The notes: a model not told the origin generated them from the sequence alone. DNA of 64,000 nt from Paraburkholderia phenazinium (GCF_900142845.1 NZ_FSRU01000003.1:372001-436000); one strand, 5' to 3'; shown: positions 9,673 to 19,183, numbered from the stretch's first letter. Translations and numbers: made by a program.

Positions 9673-10947
9673 ATGCTGACGCTCAAAGGCTTATCCGCTC
9701 GCTTCGCCAATCCCGACGTCACGCGGGCGTTTGCGAATATCGTCTGGCTCGGGCTGGAACGGGTCACGCAGATCGCCGTGGCCATTGTCATCAGCGGCAT
9801 GCTGGCGCGCTACTTCGGCCCGGATACCTTCGGCAAGTGGCAATACGCCAATACGCTGCTGCTGGTGCTCTCGCCCATCACCTGGGTGTGCGGCGCCGAA
9901 ATCCTCGTGCCGACCATCGTCAAGCGACCGCCCGAACAACTGGGCACCGTGCTCGGCAGCGCCTTTGCGCTGCGCCTGTCGGTCTCGGCCGCTGCGCTGC
10001 TGCTCACCTGGACCAGCATTGCCGCCGGACTCACCGATCCGCTGGTCGGCGCCATGCTGGCCGGGCTGGCCGTGACGATGCTGTTTCGCGAGCCGTTCGT
10101 GGGCGTGATCAATTCGTGGCTGCAGAGCATGACCTACAGCAAGCCGCAATTGCTCACCAGCATGAGCACCGCGGTCGTGAAGGCCGCGCTCGTGTATCTG
10201 CTGGTGCGGGCCGCGACTACGCCTTCGCGCTTCGGCTGGTTGTGGGCGCTGGAGTCGGCGGCGATCGGCGCCGTGCTGCTCGTCTATTACATCAGGCGGC
10301 ATGGTGGCACGCTCGGCTGGCATCTCGACCGCTCGCTGTTTCGCCACTTCGCCACCGCCGGCACGGTGTTCTGGCTCGGCCTGATCTGCATGTACCTGTT
10401 TCTGAAACTCGACCGGCTGATGCTGGAGCGGGCCATTTCGTTTGCCAATCTCGGCCGCTATTCGGCCGCGCAGCAACTCAACGAGAACTGGATCACGCTC
10501 GCGTTGATGCTCGCGCAGACCATCGCGCCCGCCTTCGTCTATCGCGTGCAGGAACCCGCTCACCTGCGCCGTAACATGTGGCGCCTGACCGCCATGACGG
10601 CGGCCTTGATGATCGGCGGGGCGGTGGTGCTCGACCTGCTCGCGGGCCTCATCATCCGCCGCGTGTTCGGGCCGGACTACGAAGGTTCGATCGGGATTTT
10701 CCGCTGGGCTGTGTGGCTTTCGGTGCCGGCCGGCATCGAGGCGATCGGCAATCTGATCGTGCTGAAATATCAGGCCAAGTTCGTGTTGCTGGCGAAGTGG
10801 CTGCTGGCGCTGGCCGTGGCGTTCGTCGTCAACCTGCTGGCGATTCCACGCCTCGGCGCCTATGGCGCGCTGGTCGGACTCGCGGTGGGCTATCTGGCCG
10901 CCGCTTCAGTCAACCTCTACTACATCCGCCTCAAGCTGCGCTCATGA
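9673..10947 (+). CDS. oligosaccharide flippase, Wzx/polysaccharide-transporter family
   Basis: Polytopic inner-membrane protein of 424 residues with about 12 to 14 hydrophobic segments, of the MOP-superfamily Wzx type that flips undecaprenyl-pyrophosphate-linked oligosaccharide units to the periplasm. The N-terminus has the family layout of a short amphipathic head followed by ERVTQIAVAIVISGMLARYFGPDTFGKWQYA. ATG at 9673 was chosen; a GTG at 9619 would add 18 polar residues. The stop overlaps the next glycosyltransferase start as ATGA, so the two are translationally coupled. Substrate cannot be read from sequence. It implies a Wzx/Wzy-type pathway here, alongside the ABC exporter at 60-62 kb. 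Confidence 0.85.
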   Translation: MLTLKGLSARFANPDVTRAFANIVWLGLERVTQIAVAIVISGMLARYFGPDTFGKWQYANTLLLVLSPITWVCGAEILVPTIVKRPPEQLGTVLGSAFALRLSVSAAALLLTWTSIAAGLTDPLVGAMLAGLAVTMLFREPFVGVINSWLQSMTYSKPQLLTSMSTAVVKAALVYLLVRAATTPSRFGWLWALESAAIGAVLLVYYIRRHGGTLGWHLDRSLFRHFATAGTVFWLGLICMYLFLKLDRLMLERAISFANLGRYSAAQQLNENWITLALMLAQTIAPAFVYRVQEPAHLRRNMWRLTAMTAALMIGGAVVLDLLAGLIIRRVFGPDYEGSIGIFRWAVWLSVPAGIEAIGNLIVLKYQAKFVLLAKWLLALAVAFVVNLLAIPRLGAYGALVGLAVGYLAAASVNLYYIRLKLRS

Positions 10948-11870
10948 CGAACTCATCCGCCTCCGCGCACAACCCGTCGCCTTCGACTGTGCCTGTGCCG
11001 GCGCCGCACACATCGCGCGGTCCGCAAGACCCTGCGGGCCCACTTCGCGCGTCGGATGCCGCCCTCGGCGACGTCGCCGTGTTGATGCCTGCGTATAACG
11101 GCCAGGCCGACGTCGAGCGCACGCTGGCTTCTTTCGATGAAGACGCGCCGGTGCACGTGCTGATTGTCGACGACGGCAGCACGCCGCCGATCGTCGCCCC
11201 TTCCCTGCCGAACCTGATGATCGAAGTCTTGCGCATGCCGCAAAACGGCGGCATCGAGAAAGCGCTGCAGACCGGCATCGACGCTCTCGCCGAGCGCGGC
11301 TTTCGTTATGCGGCACGGATCGACGCAGGCGATCTGACCGTGCCGCACCGGCTCGCGAAGCAGCGTGCCTATCTGGAAGCGAACCCGCGAGTGGCCGGTC
11401 TCGGCATGTGGACCCAGGTGGTCACGCGCGCCGGGCAGCCGCTCTTCATGTTGACACCGCCCGCCGCGCCTCAGGCGATCCGCCGCCTGCGCTTTTATCG
11501 CAGTTGCCTTGCGCACCCGTCCATGACGCTGCGCATCGACGCGGTGCGCGAGGTGGGCAACTATCGCGCGGATTACCGCTCGGCCGAAGACCTCGATCTG
11601 TTCCTGCGTCTGATGGAGCGCTACGACTGCGCGAACCTGCCCGAACTGGGCCTGTACTACGAGCTGAACGAAGGCGGCATTAGCGCCACCAAACGACGCC
11701 GCCAGGTCAGCTCGACGCTGCGGCTGCAACTGCGCTACTTCAACGCCGGCAATCTGTACGACTGGCTGGGGCTCGCGAAGAATCTGCTGCATCTGGTCAC
11801 GCCCTATCGCGCGTTGCAGGCCGTCAAGCGCAGGCTGTTTGCGTCGTCGCGCGCCGGCCATCAAAACTAA
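10944..11870 (+). CDS. family 2 glycosyltransferase
   Basis: Cytoplasmic GT-A glycosyltransferase of 308 residues. After a low-complexity N-terminal stretch of about 45 residues rich in Pro, Ser and Ala comes the GT2 core: VAVLMPAYNG, LIVDDGSTPP, and ARIDAGDLTVPHRLAKQRAYL, where the DAGD replaces the usual DxD. The later segment SAEDLDLFLRLM holds the acidic ED motif that usually supplies the catalytic base. ATG at 10944 overlaps the flippase stop by 4 bases. It most likely extends the repeat unit that the flippase exports; donor and acceptor are unknown. Confidence 0.85.
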   Translation: MTNSSASAHNPSPSTVPVPAPHTSRGPQDPAGPLRASDAALGDVAVLMPAYNGQADVERTLASFDEDAPVHVLIVDDGSTPPIVAPSLPNLMIEVLRMPQNGGIEKALQTGIDALAERGFRYAARIDAGDLTVPHRLAKQRAYLEANPRVAGLGMWTQVVTRAGQPLFMLTPPAAPQAIRRLRFYRSCLAHPSMTLRIDAVREVGNYRADYRSAEDLDLFLRLMERYDCANLPELGLYYELNEGGISATKRRRQVSSTLRLQLRYFNAGNLYDWLGLAKNLLHLVTPYRALQAVKRRLFASSRAGHQN

Positions 11871-11888
11871 AGCCCCTGTCAAACCGCC

Positions 11889-13025
11889 ATGAAGTCCAAC
11901 GTTTCGCTGCGCATTACACTCGTCTGCAATACTGCGTGGGCAATCTACACGTACCGGCAAGGGCTGATCCGCGAACTGGTCGCACGCGGCGTCGAAGTGA
12001 CGGTGCTGGCGCCGCGCGACCGCACCTTCGATCTGCTGGGCGCCATGGGCTGCCGCTGCATCGACTTGCCGGTGGCGTCGAAAGGCACCAATCCGCGCGA
12101 CGACCTGCGCACGCTGTGGGCGCTCTTCCGCCGCTACCGGAGCATCCGGCCGCACATCGTGTTTCACTATACGATCAAGCCGAACATCTACGGTTCGATT
12201 GCGGCTAAGCTGGCAGGCGTCGATTCGGTCGCGGTGACGACAGGGCTCGGCTACGTCTTCATCCAGCAGAGCCGCGCCGCGCAGGTCGCCAAAAAGCTGT
12301 ACCGGTTTGCGTTCCGCTTTCCGCGCGAGGTCTGGTTTCTGAACCGCGACGATCAGGCCGCGTTCGTCGATCAGAAGCTGCTCGTGCATCCGGAACGCGC
12401 CCGCCTGTTGCACGGCGAAGGGGTCGATCTCGAGCAGTTCGCCTTCACGCCGCTGCCGGACAAGCCGCATTTCGACTTCGTGCTGATCGGCCGGCTGCTG
12501 TGGGACAAGGGCGTGGGCGAATACGTGGAAGCCGCGCGACGCTTGCGCGCGCGCTATCCACAGGCGCGCTTCCGTCTGCTCGGGCCGGTGGGCGTGGATA
12601 ATCCCAGTGCCATCACGCGCGACGAAGTGGCCGCGTGGGAGCAGGAGTGCGTGATCGAATATCTCGGCGAGGCGCACGATGTGCGGCCGTTTATCGCCGC
12701 AGCGGATTGTGTCGTATTACCCTCGTATCGTGAGGGCGTGCCGCGCACGCTGATGGAAGCGTCGGCGATGGGCCGGCCGATTGTCGCGACCGATGTGCCC
12801 GGCTGCCGGGAAGTGGTCGCGGACGGCGTCAATGGCTTGCTGTGCGAAGTCCGCAATGCGGAGAGCCTGGCTGGGCGGCTCGCACAGATGCTCGACATGA
12901 GCGGCGCAGCGCGCCGCGCCATGGGCGAACGCGGCCGGCAAAAAGTCGCCGCCGAATTCGACGAGCGCGTAGTGATAGAAAAATATAAAGACCTGGTTCG
13001 CAACTTGACGGGCGTTTCACTTTAA
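11889..13025 (+). CDS. family 4 glycosyltransferase
   Basis: GT-B retaining glycosyltransferase of 378 residues. The N-terminal acceptor domain opens with ITLVCNTAWAIYTYRQGLIREL, and the C-terminal donor domain carries FVLIGRLLWDKGVGEYVEAARRL and the EX7E-type region PSYREGVPRTLMEASAMGRPIVATDVPGCREVV, diagnostic of GT4. It starts 18 bases after the preceding glycosyltransferase and 12 bases before galE, so the four genes from the flippase to galE form one operon. Related enzymes often transfer Gal, GalNAc or 6-deoxy-HexNAc to polyprenyl-linked sugars; the specific donor here is not determinable. Confidence 0.88.
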   Translation: MKSNVSLRITLVCNTAWAIYTYRQGLIRELVARGVEVTVLAPRDRTFDLLGAMGCRCIDLPVASKGTNPRDDLRTLWALFRRYRSIRPHIVFHYTIKPNIYGSIAAKLAGVDSVAVTTGLGYVFIQQSRAAQVAKKLYRFAFRFPREVWFLNRDDQAAFVDQKLLVHPERARLLHGEGVDLEQFAFTPLPDKPHFDFVLIGRLLWDKGVGEYVEAARRLRARYPQARFRLLGPVGVDNPSAITRDEVAAWEQECVIEYLGEAHDVRPFIAAADCVVLPSYREGVPRTLMEASAMGRPIVATDVPGCREVVADGVNGLLCEVRNAESLAGRLAQMLDMSGAARRAMGERGRQKVAAEFDERVVIEKYKDLVRNLTGVSL

Positions 13026-13037
13026 CGGAGCAACAGC

Positions 13038-14066
13038 ATGGCCACGAAGGGCACGATTCTGGTAACGGGCGGCGCGGGTTTCATCGGCTCGCATACGTGC
13101 GTCGAACTGCTGAACGGCGGCTACGACGTCGTCGTGATCGACAATCTCGTGAACAGCAATCGCGAATCGCTCAGGCGCGTCGAGCAGATCGCCGGCAAGA
13201 GCGTGACGTTCTACGAAGCCGACGCGCGCGACGAAGCCGCGTTGCAGCGCATTTTCGACGCGCATCCGGTCACGGGCGCGATCCACTTTGCGGCGTTGAA
13301 GGCGGTGGGCGAATCGGTGTCGAAGCCGATCGAGTACTACAGCAACAACGTCGGCAGCCTGCTCACGCTGCTTGGCGTGATGCGCGATCGCAACGTGAAG
13401 CAGTTTGTGTTCAGCTCGTCGGCCACTGTGTATGGCGTGCCGAAGAGCTCGCCGATCGACGAGTCGTTCCCGCTGTCCGCCACCAACCCATACGGGCAGT
13501 CGAAGCTGATCGCCGAGCAGGTGCTGCGCGATCTCGAACTGTCGGACCCGAGCTGGCGCATCGCAACGCTGCGCTATTTCAACCCGGTGGGCGCGCATGA
13601 AAGCGGGCTGATTGGCGAAGATCCGGCCGGCATTCCGAACAATCTGATGCCGTATGTCGCGCAGGTGGCGGTGGGCAAGCTCGAGAAGCTGCGCGTGTTC
13701 GGCGGCGACTATGAGACGCCGGATGGTACCGGTGTGCGCGATTACATTCATGTGGTCGATCTGGCGCGTGGGCACCTGGCGGCACTCGATGCGCTGGTCA
13801 GGCACGATGCGAGCTTTGTGGTGAACCTCGGGACGGGCCAGGGGTATAGCGTGCTTGACGTGGTGCGCTCGTTCGAAAAGGCTTCGGGCCGGCCGGTGCC
13901 GTATGAGATCGTGGCGCGGCGTCCGGGGGATGTCGCGTCGTGCTATGCGGATCCGGCTGCTGCGGCGAAGCTGTTGGGGTGGCAGGCGGAGTTCGGTATC
14001 GAGCGGATGTGTGCGGACCACTGGCGGTGGCAGGAGAAGAATCCGCGGGGGTTTGAGGGAGCCTAG
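13038..14066 (+). CDS. galE: UDP-glucose 4-epimerase
   Basis: NAD-dependent short-chain dehydrogenase that interconverts UDP-glucose and UDP-galactose (possibly also the N-acetyl forms), supplying galactose donors for LPS and O-antigen. The 342-residue protein has the NAD-binding GGAGFIG at 11-17, the catalytic serine region FSSSATVYG near 125-133, and YGQSK with Tyr152 and Lys156. The downstream GVRDYIHVVDLARGH block is characteristic of GalE. A good Shine-Dalgarno sequence (ACGGAG) precedes the ATG. It is the last gene of the flippase operon and is followed by stem-loops before convergent genes. Confidence 0.95.
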   Translation: MATKGTILVTGGAGFIGSHTCVELLNGGYDVVVIDNLVNSNRESLRRVEQIAGKSVTFYEADARDEAALQRIFDAHPVTGAIHFAALKAVGESVSKPIEYYSNNVGSLLTLLGVMRDRNVKQFVFSSSATVYGVPKSSPIDESFPLSATNPYGQSKLIAEQVLRDLELSDPSWRIATLRYFNPVGAHESGLIGEDPAGIPNNLMPYVAQVAVGKLEKLRVFGGDYETPDGTGVRDYIHVVDLARGHLAALDALVRHDASFVVNLGTGQGYSVLDVVRSFEKASGRPVPYEIVARRPGDVASCYADPAAAAKLLGWQAEFGIERMCADHWRWQEKNPRGFEGA

Positions 14067-14074
14067 AGGTTCTG

Positions 14075-14106
14075 CCGGGAGACGCATGGACACATGGGTC
14101 TCCCGG
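14075..14106 (+). terminator. stem-loop after galE
   Basis: Perfect 9-bp arms CCGGGAGAC (14075-14083) and GTCTCCCGG (14098-14106) flank a 14-base loop just after the galE stop. No T run follows, so it would be a weak or Rho-assisted terminator. Confidence 0.5.
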
Positions 14107-14136
14107 TCACTGGTTGGACCGTCGCGTCTCGCGCCG

Positions 14137-14163
14137 GAAGGCTCAACGGATCAATGAGCCTTC
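14137..14163 (-). terminator. stem-loop spanning the stop of the ArnT-like gene
   Basis: Perfect 9-bp arms GAAGGCTCA (14137-14145) and TGAGCCTTC (14155-14163) flank a 9-base loop that contains the stop codon of the minus-strand gene at 14151. There is no T run. The pair with 14075-14106 may insulate the two convergent transcription units. Confidence 0.45.
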
Positions 14164-15563
14164 ACAGCCGCCGCAGCGCAGGCTCGCCCGCTGCAAAGCA
14201 GATACATACGTTCCTTGCCTAACGTGCCCGTCCAGACAACGGCAGTGCCCGGTCGATCCGCAGTCCGGGTGAGCAGCCAGCCGTCCTGCATGTCAGCCGG
14301 GACCCAGGTGATCGGCGCAGCGGGCCAGCGCTGGCTATCAATGTTGCCGTTCACAGAAAGGCCTGCGCTTGAAGGGTCATCCGTATAGATTTGATCGGCT
14401 CCGGTGATGGCGACGATCGACTTCGCCACAGCCGCCGCATCGCCATGCTGCCTTGTCTGGACGATCGGAAAAACCGCCAGCGCCACGAACTTGAGTCCGA
14501 TAACCACCGCCACGCAGTACACGGCGATTCGCACCGTGCGTTCATTGAGCGTGGCGAGCCTTCCGGCCAGCACGAACGCGATAAACGGGTACAGCGGCAG
14601 AATGTAGCGGATGCTGCCTTGAGGCGAGAGCCAGTACGGCAGGAAGTTAAGCGCCGCTGCGAGTGCCGCCGTCGTTTCCCATGACCGTGTCTCACTCGAT
14701 CCCGAGGACTGACCTCGAAGCACGCCATACGCAACGACCGCGGACACCGGGAGAAACCGGCAAAACGTTTCGACCGGGAATGAGACGACTTGCCTCAGCC
14801 ACTCCAGCAGGTTGGCCGGCAACATCCGCTTCAGAACATCCCCCGTCATTGCGCCGCCCTCATGGCCGGCAAGACCTGTGCGGCTAGTCAGGTAGAACCA
14901 TGCAAACGGGGCAGCGATGCCCGCGACATAGCAGAGCACGGCGGACGGCTTAAGTAGCGTCGACCTTGCGTCCGGGTGCCGCAAGAAAACGACCGCCCAC
15001 GTCCCCAGCACGAAGACATAGGCGGTCAGCGCTTTCGTCAGGAAGGCGGCCGTCACCAGGACCATCGCAAAGCCGATCGGCGCCACGGCTTTGCGCTTCG
15101 CAGCGACCATGATGGACGCCATGGCGCCAAACGTCAGCAGTGCAAAGAGTGGATCCGAGTACGCCAGCCAGCCGTGATAAAGCAGCGCGTCCGAGCTGAG
15201 AAAGACCAGCAGCGCAAGCCATGCCGCGCGGCGCGTGCCACCCAGCGCACGAACAAACGCAAACAGGCTCGCGGCCGTGAACACGGTTGCCAGCGCTGTG
15301 ACCAACCGGCTCGCCACCAGCACATGTGCCGGACCGAGCGTCATGGCGAAAGGCAGCATCAGCCAGTTCAGAAACGGCGGTCGGCCATATGCGTTGCCGT
15401 ACAGGACCGGGTTGGACCACAGATGCCCGTGCCACATTTCGAGTGTCGTCATGGTATACACGCCTTCCTCGCCAACGTAGGGGAAGAAAAGGCTGGGTAC
15501 AAAACTCACAACGGCGGCCACCAAAAGCCAGCGCCAAAGCGTAGGCGTTTCCCCGTGTTTCAT
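14151..15563 (-). CDS. ArnT-like membrane glycosyltransferase (GT39/GT83 family)
   Basis: Integral-membrane GT-C protein of 470 residues with around 11 to 12 hydrophobic segments. It resembles the ArnT/PMT family, which takes sugar from undecaprenyl phosphate and adds it to lipid A, core or protein on the periplasmic side. The first periplasmic loop, FPYVGEEGVYTMTTLEMW, has the acidic pair expected for catalysis, followed by YGRPPFLNWLM, close to ArnT's KPPL.YW block. ATG at 15563 was chosen since hydrophobic family sequence begins soon after. A polyprenyl-phosphate glycosyltransferase is encoded divergently at 15776 and could supply the donor. The acceptor is unknown. Confidence 0.8.
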   Translation of the reverse strand: MKHGETPTLWRWLLVAAVVSFVPSLFFPYVGEEGVYTMTTLEMWHGHLWSNPVLYGNAYGRPPFLNWLMLPFAMTLGPAHVLVASRLVTALATVFTAASLFAFVRALGGTRRAAWLALLVFLSSDALLYHGWLAYSDPLFALLTFGAMASIMVAAKRKAVAPIGFAMVLVTAAFLTKALTAYVFVLGTWAVVFLRHPDARSTLLKPSAVLCYVAGIAAPFAWFYLTSRTGLAGHEGGAMTGDVLKRMLPANLLEWLRQVVSFPVETFCRFLPVSAVVAYGVLRGQSSGSSETRSWETTAALAAALNFLPYWLSPQGSIRYILPLYPFIAFVLAGRLATLNERTVRIAVYCVAVVIGLKFVALAVFPIVQTRQHGDAAAVAKSIVAITGADQIYTDDPSSAGLSVNGNIDSQRWPAAPITWVPADMQDGWLLTRTADRPGTAVVWTGTLGKERMYLLCSGRACAAAAVKAH

Positions 15564-15775
15564 GATCGATTTTCCGTATGCCGGTCGGAAGGAGACGGCG
15601 TTCTTGTAGAATGGCGTTCGCACGCGTACGTCGCGCATGCGCGCCGGAGTTTATCACCCTTTGTTTGCGGCCTATTTTGGCTTTTCTTTATTAGAAAATG
15701 AGCCGGCAGTTTCCATTCGTGCCGGTTAAATAAAGCCGTTCGCAATCCAAAGCGAAGCGGTATCGGGGAATCGAG

Positions 15776-16771
15776 ATGTCACACAACACGGGTGTCGAGG
15801 AATACCGGCCGCTGCTGACCATCGTTGCGCCGGCCTATAACGAGCAAGAGGTATTGCCCGAATTTCACCGCCGGGTGTCGGCCGTGCTCGATACGCTCGA
15901 TGTGCCCGCAGAAATCCTGTACGTGAACGACGGCAGCACCGACGCCACGCTATCGGTCATTCGGCAACTTCATGCCGACGACCGGCGTGTGAGTCTCATC
16001 GACCTGTCGCGGAATTTCGGCAAGGAGATTGCGATGACCGCCGGCTTCGACCACGCCCGAGGCGAAGCCGTGATTGTCATCGACACCGATCTGCAAGACC
16101 CGCCCGAACTGATCCCTGAAATGATCCGCTTGTGGAAAGCGGGCCATGATGTCGTGTACGCGCAGCGCGAGTCGCGCGAAGGCGAAACCTGGCTGAAAAA
16201 GGCAACGGCACATTGCTTCTACAGGCTGATCGATCGGGTTGCGCACGTGCGCGTCCCACGCGACACAGGCGACTACCGCCTGTTGTCGCAGCGCGCCGTT
16301 CAGGCGTTACGCCAGATCAAGGAACACCATCGCTTCATGAAAGGCCTGTTTGCATGGGTGGGCTTCAATCAGATCGCGGTGCCGTACCGTCGTGACGCGC
16401 GCTACGCCGGCGTCAGCAAGTGGAACTACTGGAAGCTGTGGAACTTCGCGCTTGAGGGCATCACGTCCTTCACGACGGTGCCCCTGCGTTTCGCCACCTA
16501 TCTGGGCCTGGGGACCGCCGCGCTCGCCTTTTCGTATGCCGTGTTTGTCTTCTGGAAAGCGCTCATGTATGGCGACCGCGTGCACGGTTACCCTTCGCTC
16601 ATGATCGTCATCCTGTTCCTGGGAGGCGTCCAGTTGATGACGCTAGGTGTGATCGGCGAATACGTCGGCCGCACCTTCAACGAAACCAAGGGCCGGCCGC
16701 TTTACTTCACGAATCAGGTGAGCCTTGGGACGACGAACCGCCAAAAAGCAGAATGCCCGTCAGGAGAATGA
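15776..16771 (+). CDS. polyprenyl-phosphate glycosyltransferase (GtrB/ArnC-like)
   Basis: GT2 enzyme of 331 residues that probably moves a sugar from a nucleotide donor to undecaprenyl phosphate at the cytoplasmic face. The soluble domain has IVAPAYNEQEVLPEF, YVNDGSTDATL and the DxD-containing IDTDLQDPPELIPEM; two C-terminal membrane helices lie at about 236-262 and 273-296, as in GtrB and ArnC. SKWNYWKLWNFALEGITSFT is the conserved membrane-interface segment. Its last 65 bases overlap the end of the convergent O-antigen ligase gene. A gtrA-type flippase at 20368 and the ArnT-like protein next door are candidate partners. Confidence 0.88.
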   Translation: MSHNTGVEEYRPLLTIVAPAYNEQEVLPEFHRRVSAVLDTLDVPAEILYVNDGSTDATLSVIRQLHADDRRVSLIDLSRNFGKEIAMTAGFDHARGEAVIVIDTDLQDPPELIPEMIRLWKAGHDVVYAQRESREGETWLKKATAHCFYRLIDRVAHVRVPRDTGDYRLLSQRAVQALRQIKEHHRFMKGLFAWVGFNQIAVPYRRDARYAGVSKWNYWKLWNFALEGITSFTTVPLRFATYLGLGTAALAFSYAVFVFWKALMYGDRVHGYPSLMIVILFLGGVQLMTLGVIGEYVGRTFNETKGRPLYFTNQVSLGTTNRQKAECPSGE

Positions 16772-18074
16772 ACAGATTCCCTTCGGTGAAATTGAGCAGC
16801 AACGAGTTCGCGAAACACCCCAGCACGAAAGCGAGCAGATAGCCGCCAACAACCGTGGCCGCCAGTGTGTCGACCCGCCGGCATTCGCGCCCAACCGCGA
16901 CGAGCAACCAGACGAACAGCGCGACGCCCAGCAGCCCGAGTTGCACGCCCATCAGAAAGAACTCGTTATGGGGGTTGCTCGCCATGGCCGCGTGACCGCC
17001 GGTGCTGTTCTTCGCGAGCTTTTCGAATTCGGGGCGCACGCTGCCGGCGCCATAGCCGAAAATCGGCCGTTCGCGGATCAACGCCAGACTGCGTTGATAG
17101 AACTCGAGCCGCACGCCCATCGAGGTATTCTGGTTGTAGACCTCGAATTGCTGAATCTCCTGCCCTGTCTCCGCTAGCCGCGAGTGCTTCGCGGTGAAGG
17201 CATAGGCCACGAGGCACAGGCAGACCGCAACGCTCGCCACTGTGGCGATCCAGCGCGTGCGCCGGTCCTGGCGCCGCGATTTCAGAAGTTGAACGGCAAC
17301 GAAGACCACCATGTAGGCGATCGCCACCACCTGCCCCGTGCGCCCCTCTAGCACGAACAGGACGTTCACCATCGCCAGCGCGGCGACCAGATACAGCAGC
17401 CAGCGTCCGATGCCTTTGCGCACCGTCGTGGCGAGCGCCATGGCCAGATAGCCCAGAAACGCCATCATCAGGCCGCCCGAAATGTGGTCCTTGAAGACCC
17501 ACGCTTTGGTCATCGGGTCGCTGCCGTGCATGGGACCCACCGCGGTCCAGCCGAAGAAGTTCGTGTACGTGAGCAGCATGCTCAACGTCAGCGCGGAGAA
17601 CAGCCCCCATATCGCGGCGACCTGCCACTTCGACCGGTCGCTGCCGTAGAACACCACGAACAGCACCGGCAACATCAGCAGCTTGCGGTACTTCAACAGG
17701 AAGCTAAACGCCTCGTCATGGCTCGCCGCACTGTAGACGATGCTCAGACCGAGCACAGCAAACAGCGTGAGCGCGGCGACGTTCACCGGCGAGGCAAAGA
17801 TCTTTCTGCATGCCCGCCACGCCTCGGGAGACAGCAAGGCAAACAGCAACACCAGCCCGGAGCCGAGATTCACGCCCGCCGTGGAGATCGGGACCGCGCA
17901 CAAGGTGACAAGCGCACACACTCTCGCGAGCAGCAGCGCATACGACTCCGATTGGGACCGCCAGCCTACGCCCAACGTTGCCGAGTGACCATGCTTGAGC
18001 GCGTCGGCGCTGCCCGTGGGGGCGGCGCCGGTTTGCAGTGGCGTGACTTCGCCGGTGATGTGCGGTGCGACCAT
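16707..18074 (-). CDS. O-antigen ligase/polymerase family protein (WaaL-like)
   Basis: Polytopic inner-membrane protein of 455 residues with 10 or more hydrophobic segments and the Wzy_C signature: a large periplasmic loop with RLEFYQRSLALIRERPIFGYGAGS, then ASNPHNEFFLMGVQLG, the conserved His-containing segment of O-antigen ligases. WaaL joins undecaprenyl-linked O-antigen to lipid A-core in the periplasm; a Wzy polymerase role is the alternative, and sequence alone does not settle it. The next upstream gene on the same strand (a GT4) ends 51 bases before this start, so they are probably co-transcribed. It overlaps the convergent gene at 15776 by 65 bases. Confidence 0.85.
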   Translation of the reverse strand: MVAPHITGEVTPLQTGAAPTGSADALKHGHSATLGVGWRSQSESYALLLARVCALVTLCAVPISTAGVNLGSGLVLLFALLSPEAWRACRKIFASPVNVAALTLFAVLGLSIVYSAASHDEAFSFLLKYRKLLMLPVLFVVFYGSDRSKWQVAAIWGLFSALTLSMLLTYTNFFGWTAVGPMHGSDPMTKAWVFKDHISGGLMMAFLGYLAMALATTVRKGIGRWLLYLVAALAMVNVLFVLEGRTGQVVAIAYMVVFVAVQLLKSRRQDRRTRWIATVASVAVCLCLVAYAFTAKHSRLAETGQEIQQFEVYNQNTSMGVRLEFYQRSLALIRERPIFGYGAGSVRPEFEKLAKNSTGGHAAMASNPHNEFFLMGVQLGLLGVALFVWLLVAVGRECRRVDTLAATVVGGYLLAFVLGCFANSLLLNFTEGNLFILLTGILLFGGSSSQGSPDS

Positions 18075-18124
18075 CGGAAAACCTTTTCGCTATATGAACT
18101 TCTGGATTCGAAGATCTTAGCTTG

Positions 18125-19183
18125 TCAACGGTTCGCCACCAAGGCTTCCTCGCCCTGATTCCGATAGGGCCGGACCGCGCTACTCTCCTGCGCGGTAAAG
18201 AATTGCGCACGCTGGTCGAGCGCGGCTGCCGAATACATCGATTCGACGGTCTCCCGGGCGCGCTGTCCGACCGACGCACGCAGCGCAGGATCGGCCAGCA
18301 ACGTGGCCACAATCTGACGCGCCTGCTCGGTGGTGTCGAAGATAAAGCCGTTCTCGCCATGCCGGATCCAGTCGGCATAGCCGCCGCGCCGGTGACACAC
18401 CACCGGCAGCGCGCAGGCCATCGCTTCGAACACCACGCGGCCAAACGTTTCGACGTGCGACCCGGTCCGATAATAGAAGACATCGAGCGAGCGCATAAAG
18501 TCGGCGGCCGGCGTCGCGCCTTCCGGAAAGAGTTCGATGTTCGGCTGGTCCCCTAGCGCTCCAGCGAGGGTGGTAGCGCCCTGCAACCTCACATCGACGC
18601 CTTGGGCCGACCACTCCCGATACAGCACGAGGTCTTCGTCATCATGCTTGTCCGCGGTATCGCGGCTCATCCGGCCGACGACGGGCCGGCTGCGCGTTGC
18701 GGGCAAGCCTGGTTTGAACTGCTCAATGTCGATAGGCGACGGATGCACCACGCCATCCACACCCACCTGACGCTTCTGGAACTCGGAGATGAACACGTAC
18801 TCCGTCTCCGGCCAACGCAGCAGCTTCGGATGCGTTGAAGTCAGCGTCAGGATCTTCGGATGAAACGTGTTGTAGACGTAAATCAGCCGTTGCGGTACCG
18901 GTCCGAGATACGGCCACGTCCGGTGGCGCCAGTGCGAGCCGACGAAGACGTAGGTCCCGCCATTCGGCCGATGTCCCGGCGCGAGTCCGAGCGTCTTGAT
19001 GCCGAACTGCTCGACCAGTTCAGGCGAACTCCGCGACGATGACGACCACAGCTTGACCTCGCTTCGCGTGTTCAGCAGCCTGGCAAGATGGAGGGTCTCC
19101 TGCTCGCTGCCGCCGTACGGATTCTGGAATCCGTTCACGAGATGAATGACTGGTTCGGGGCTGGATTTAAATGTGTTCGTCAT
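18125..19183 (-). CDS. family 4 glycosyltransferase
   Basis: GT-B glycosyltransferase of 352 residues from ATG 19183. The N-terminal domain holds IHLVNGFQNPYGGSEQETLHLARLL, where GGSE is typical of a GT4 subgroup, and the C-terminal donor domain has PVVGRMSRD and the EX7E-like region GSHVETFGRVVFEAMACALPVVCHRRGG. An in-frame ATG at 19273 would add 30 residues; neither start has a strong Shine-Dalgarno sequence. I chose 19183 because family similarity begins shortly after. It precedes the O-antigen ligase on the same strand, pointing to LPS core or O-antigen assembly. Donor and acceptor are unknown. Confidence 0.82.
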   Translation of the reverse strand: MTNTFKSSPEPVIHLVNGFQNPYGGSEQETLHLARLLNTRSEVKLWSSSSRSSPELVEQFGIKTLGLAPGHRPNGGTYVFVGSHWRHRTWPYLGPVPQRLIYVYNTFHPKILTLTSTHPKLLRWPETEYVFISEFQKRQVGVDGVVHPSPIDIEQFKPGLPATRSRPVVGRMSRDTADKHDDEDLVLYREWSAQGVDVRLQGATTLAGALGDQPNIELFPEGATPAADFMRSLDVFYYRTGSHVETFGRVVFEAMACALPVVCHRRGGYADWIRHGENGFIFDTTEQARQIVATLLADPALRASVGQRARETVESMYSAAALDQRAQFFTAQESSAVRPYRNQGEEALVANR

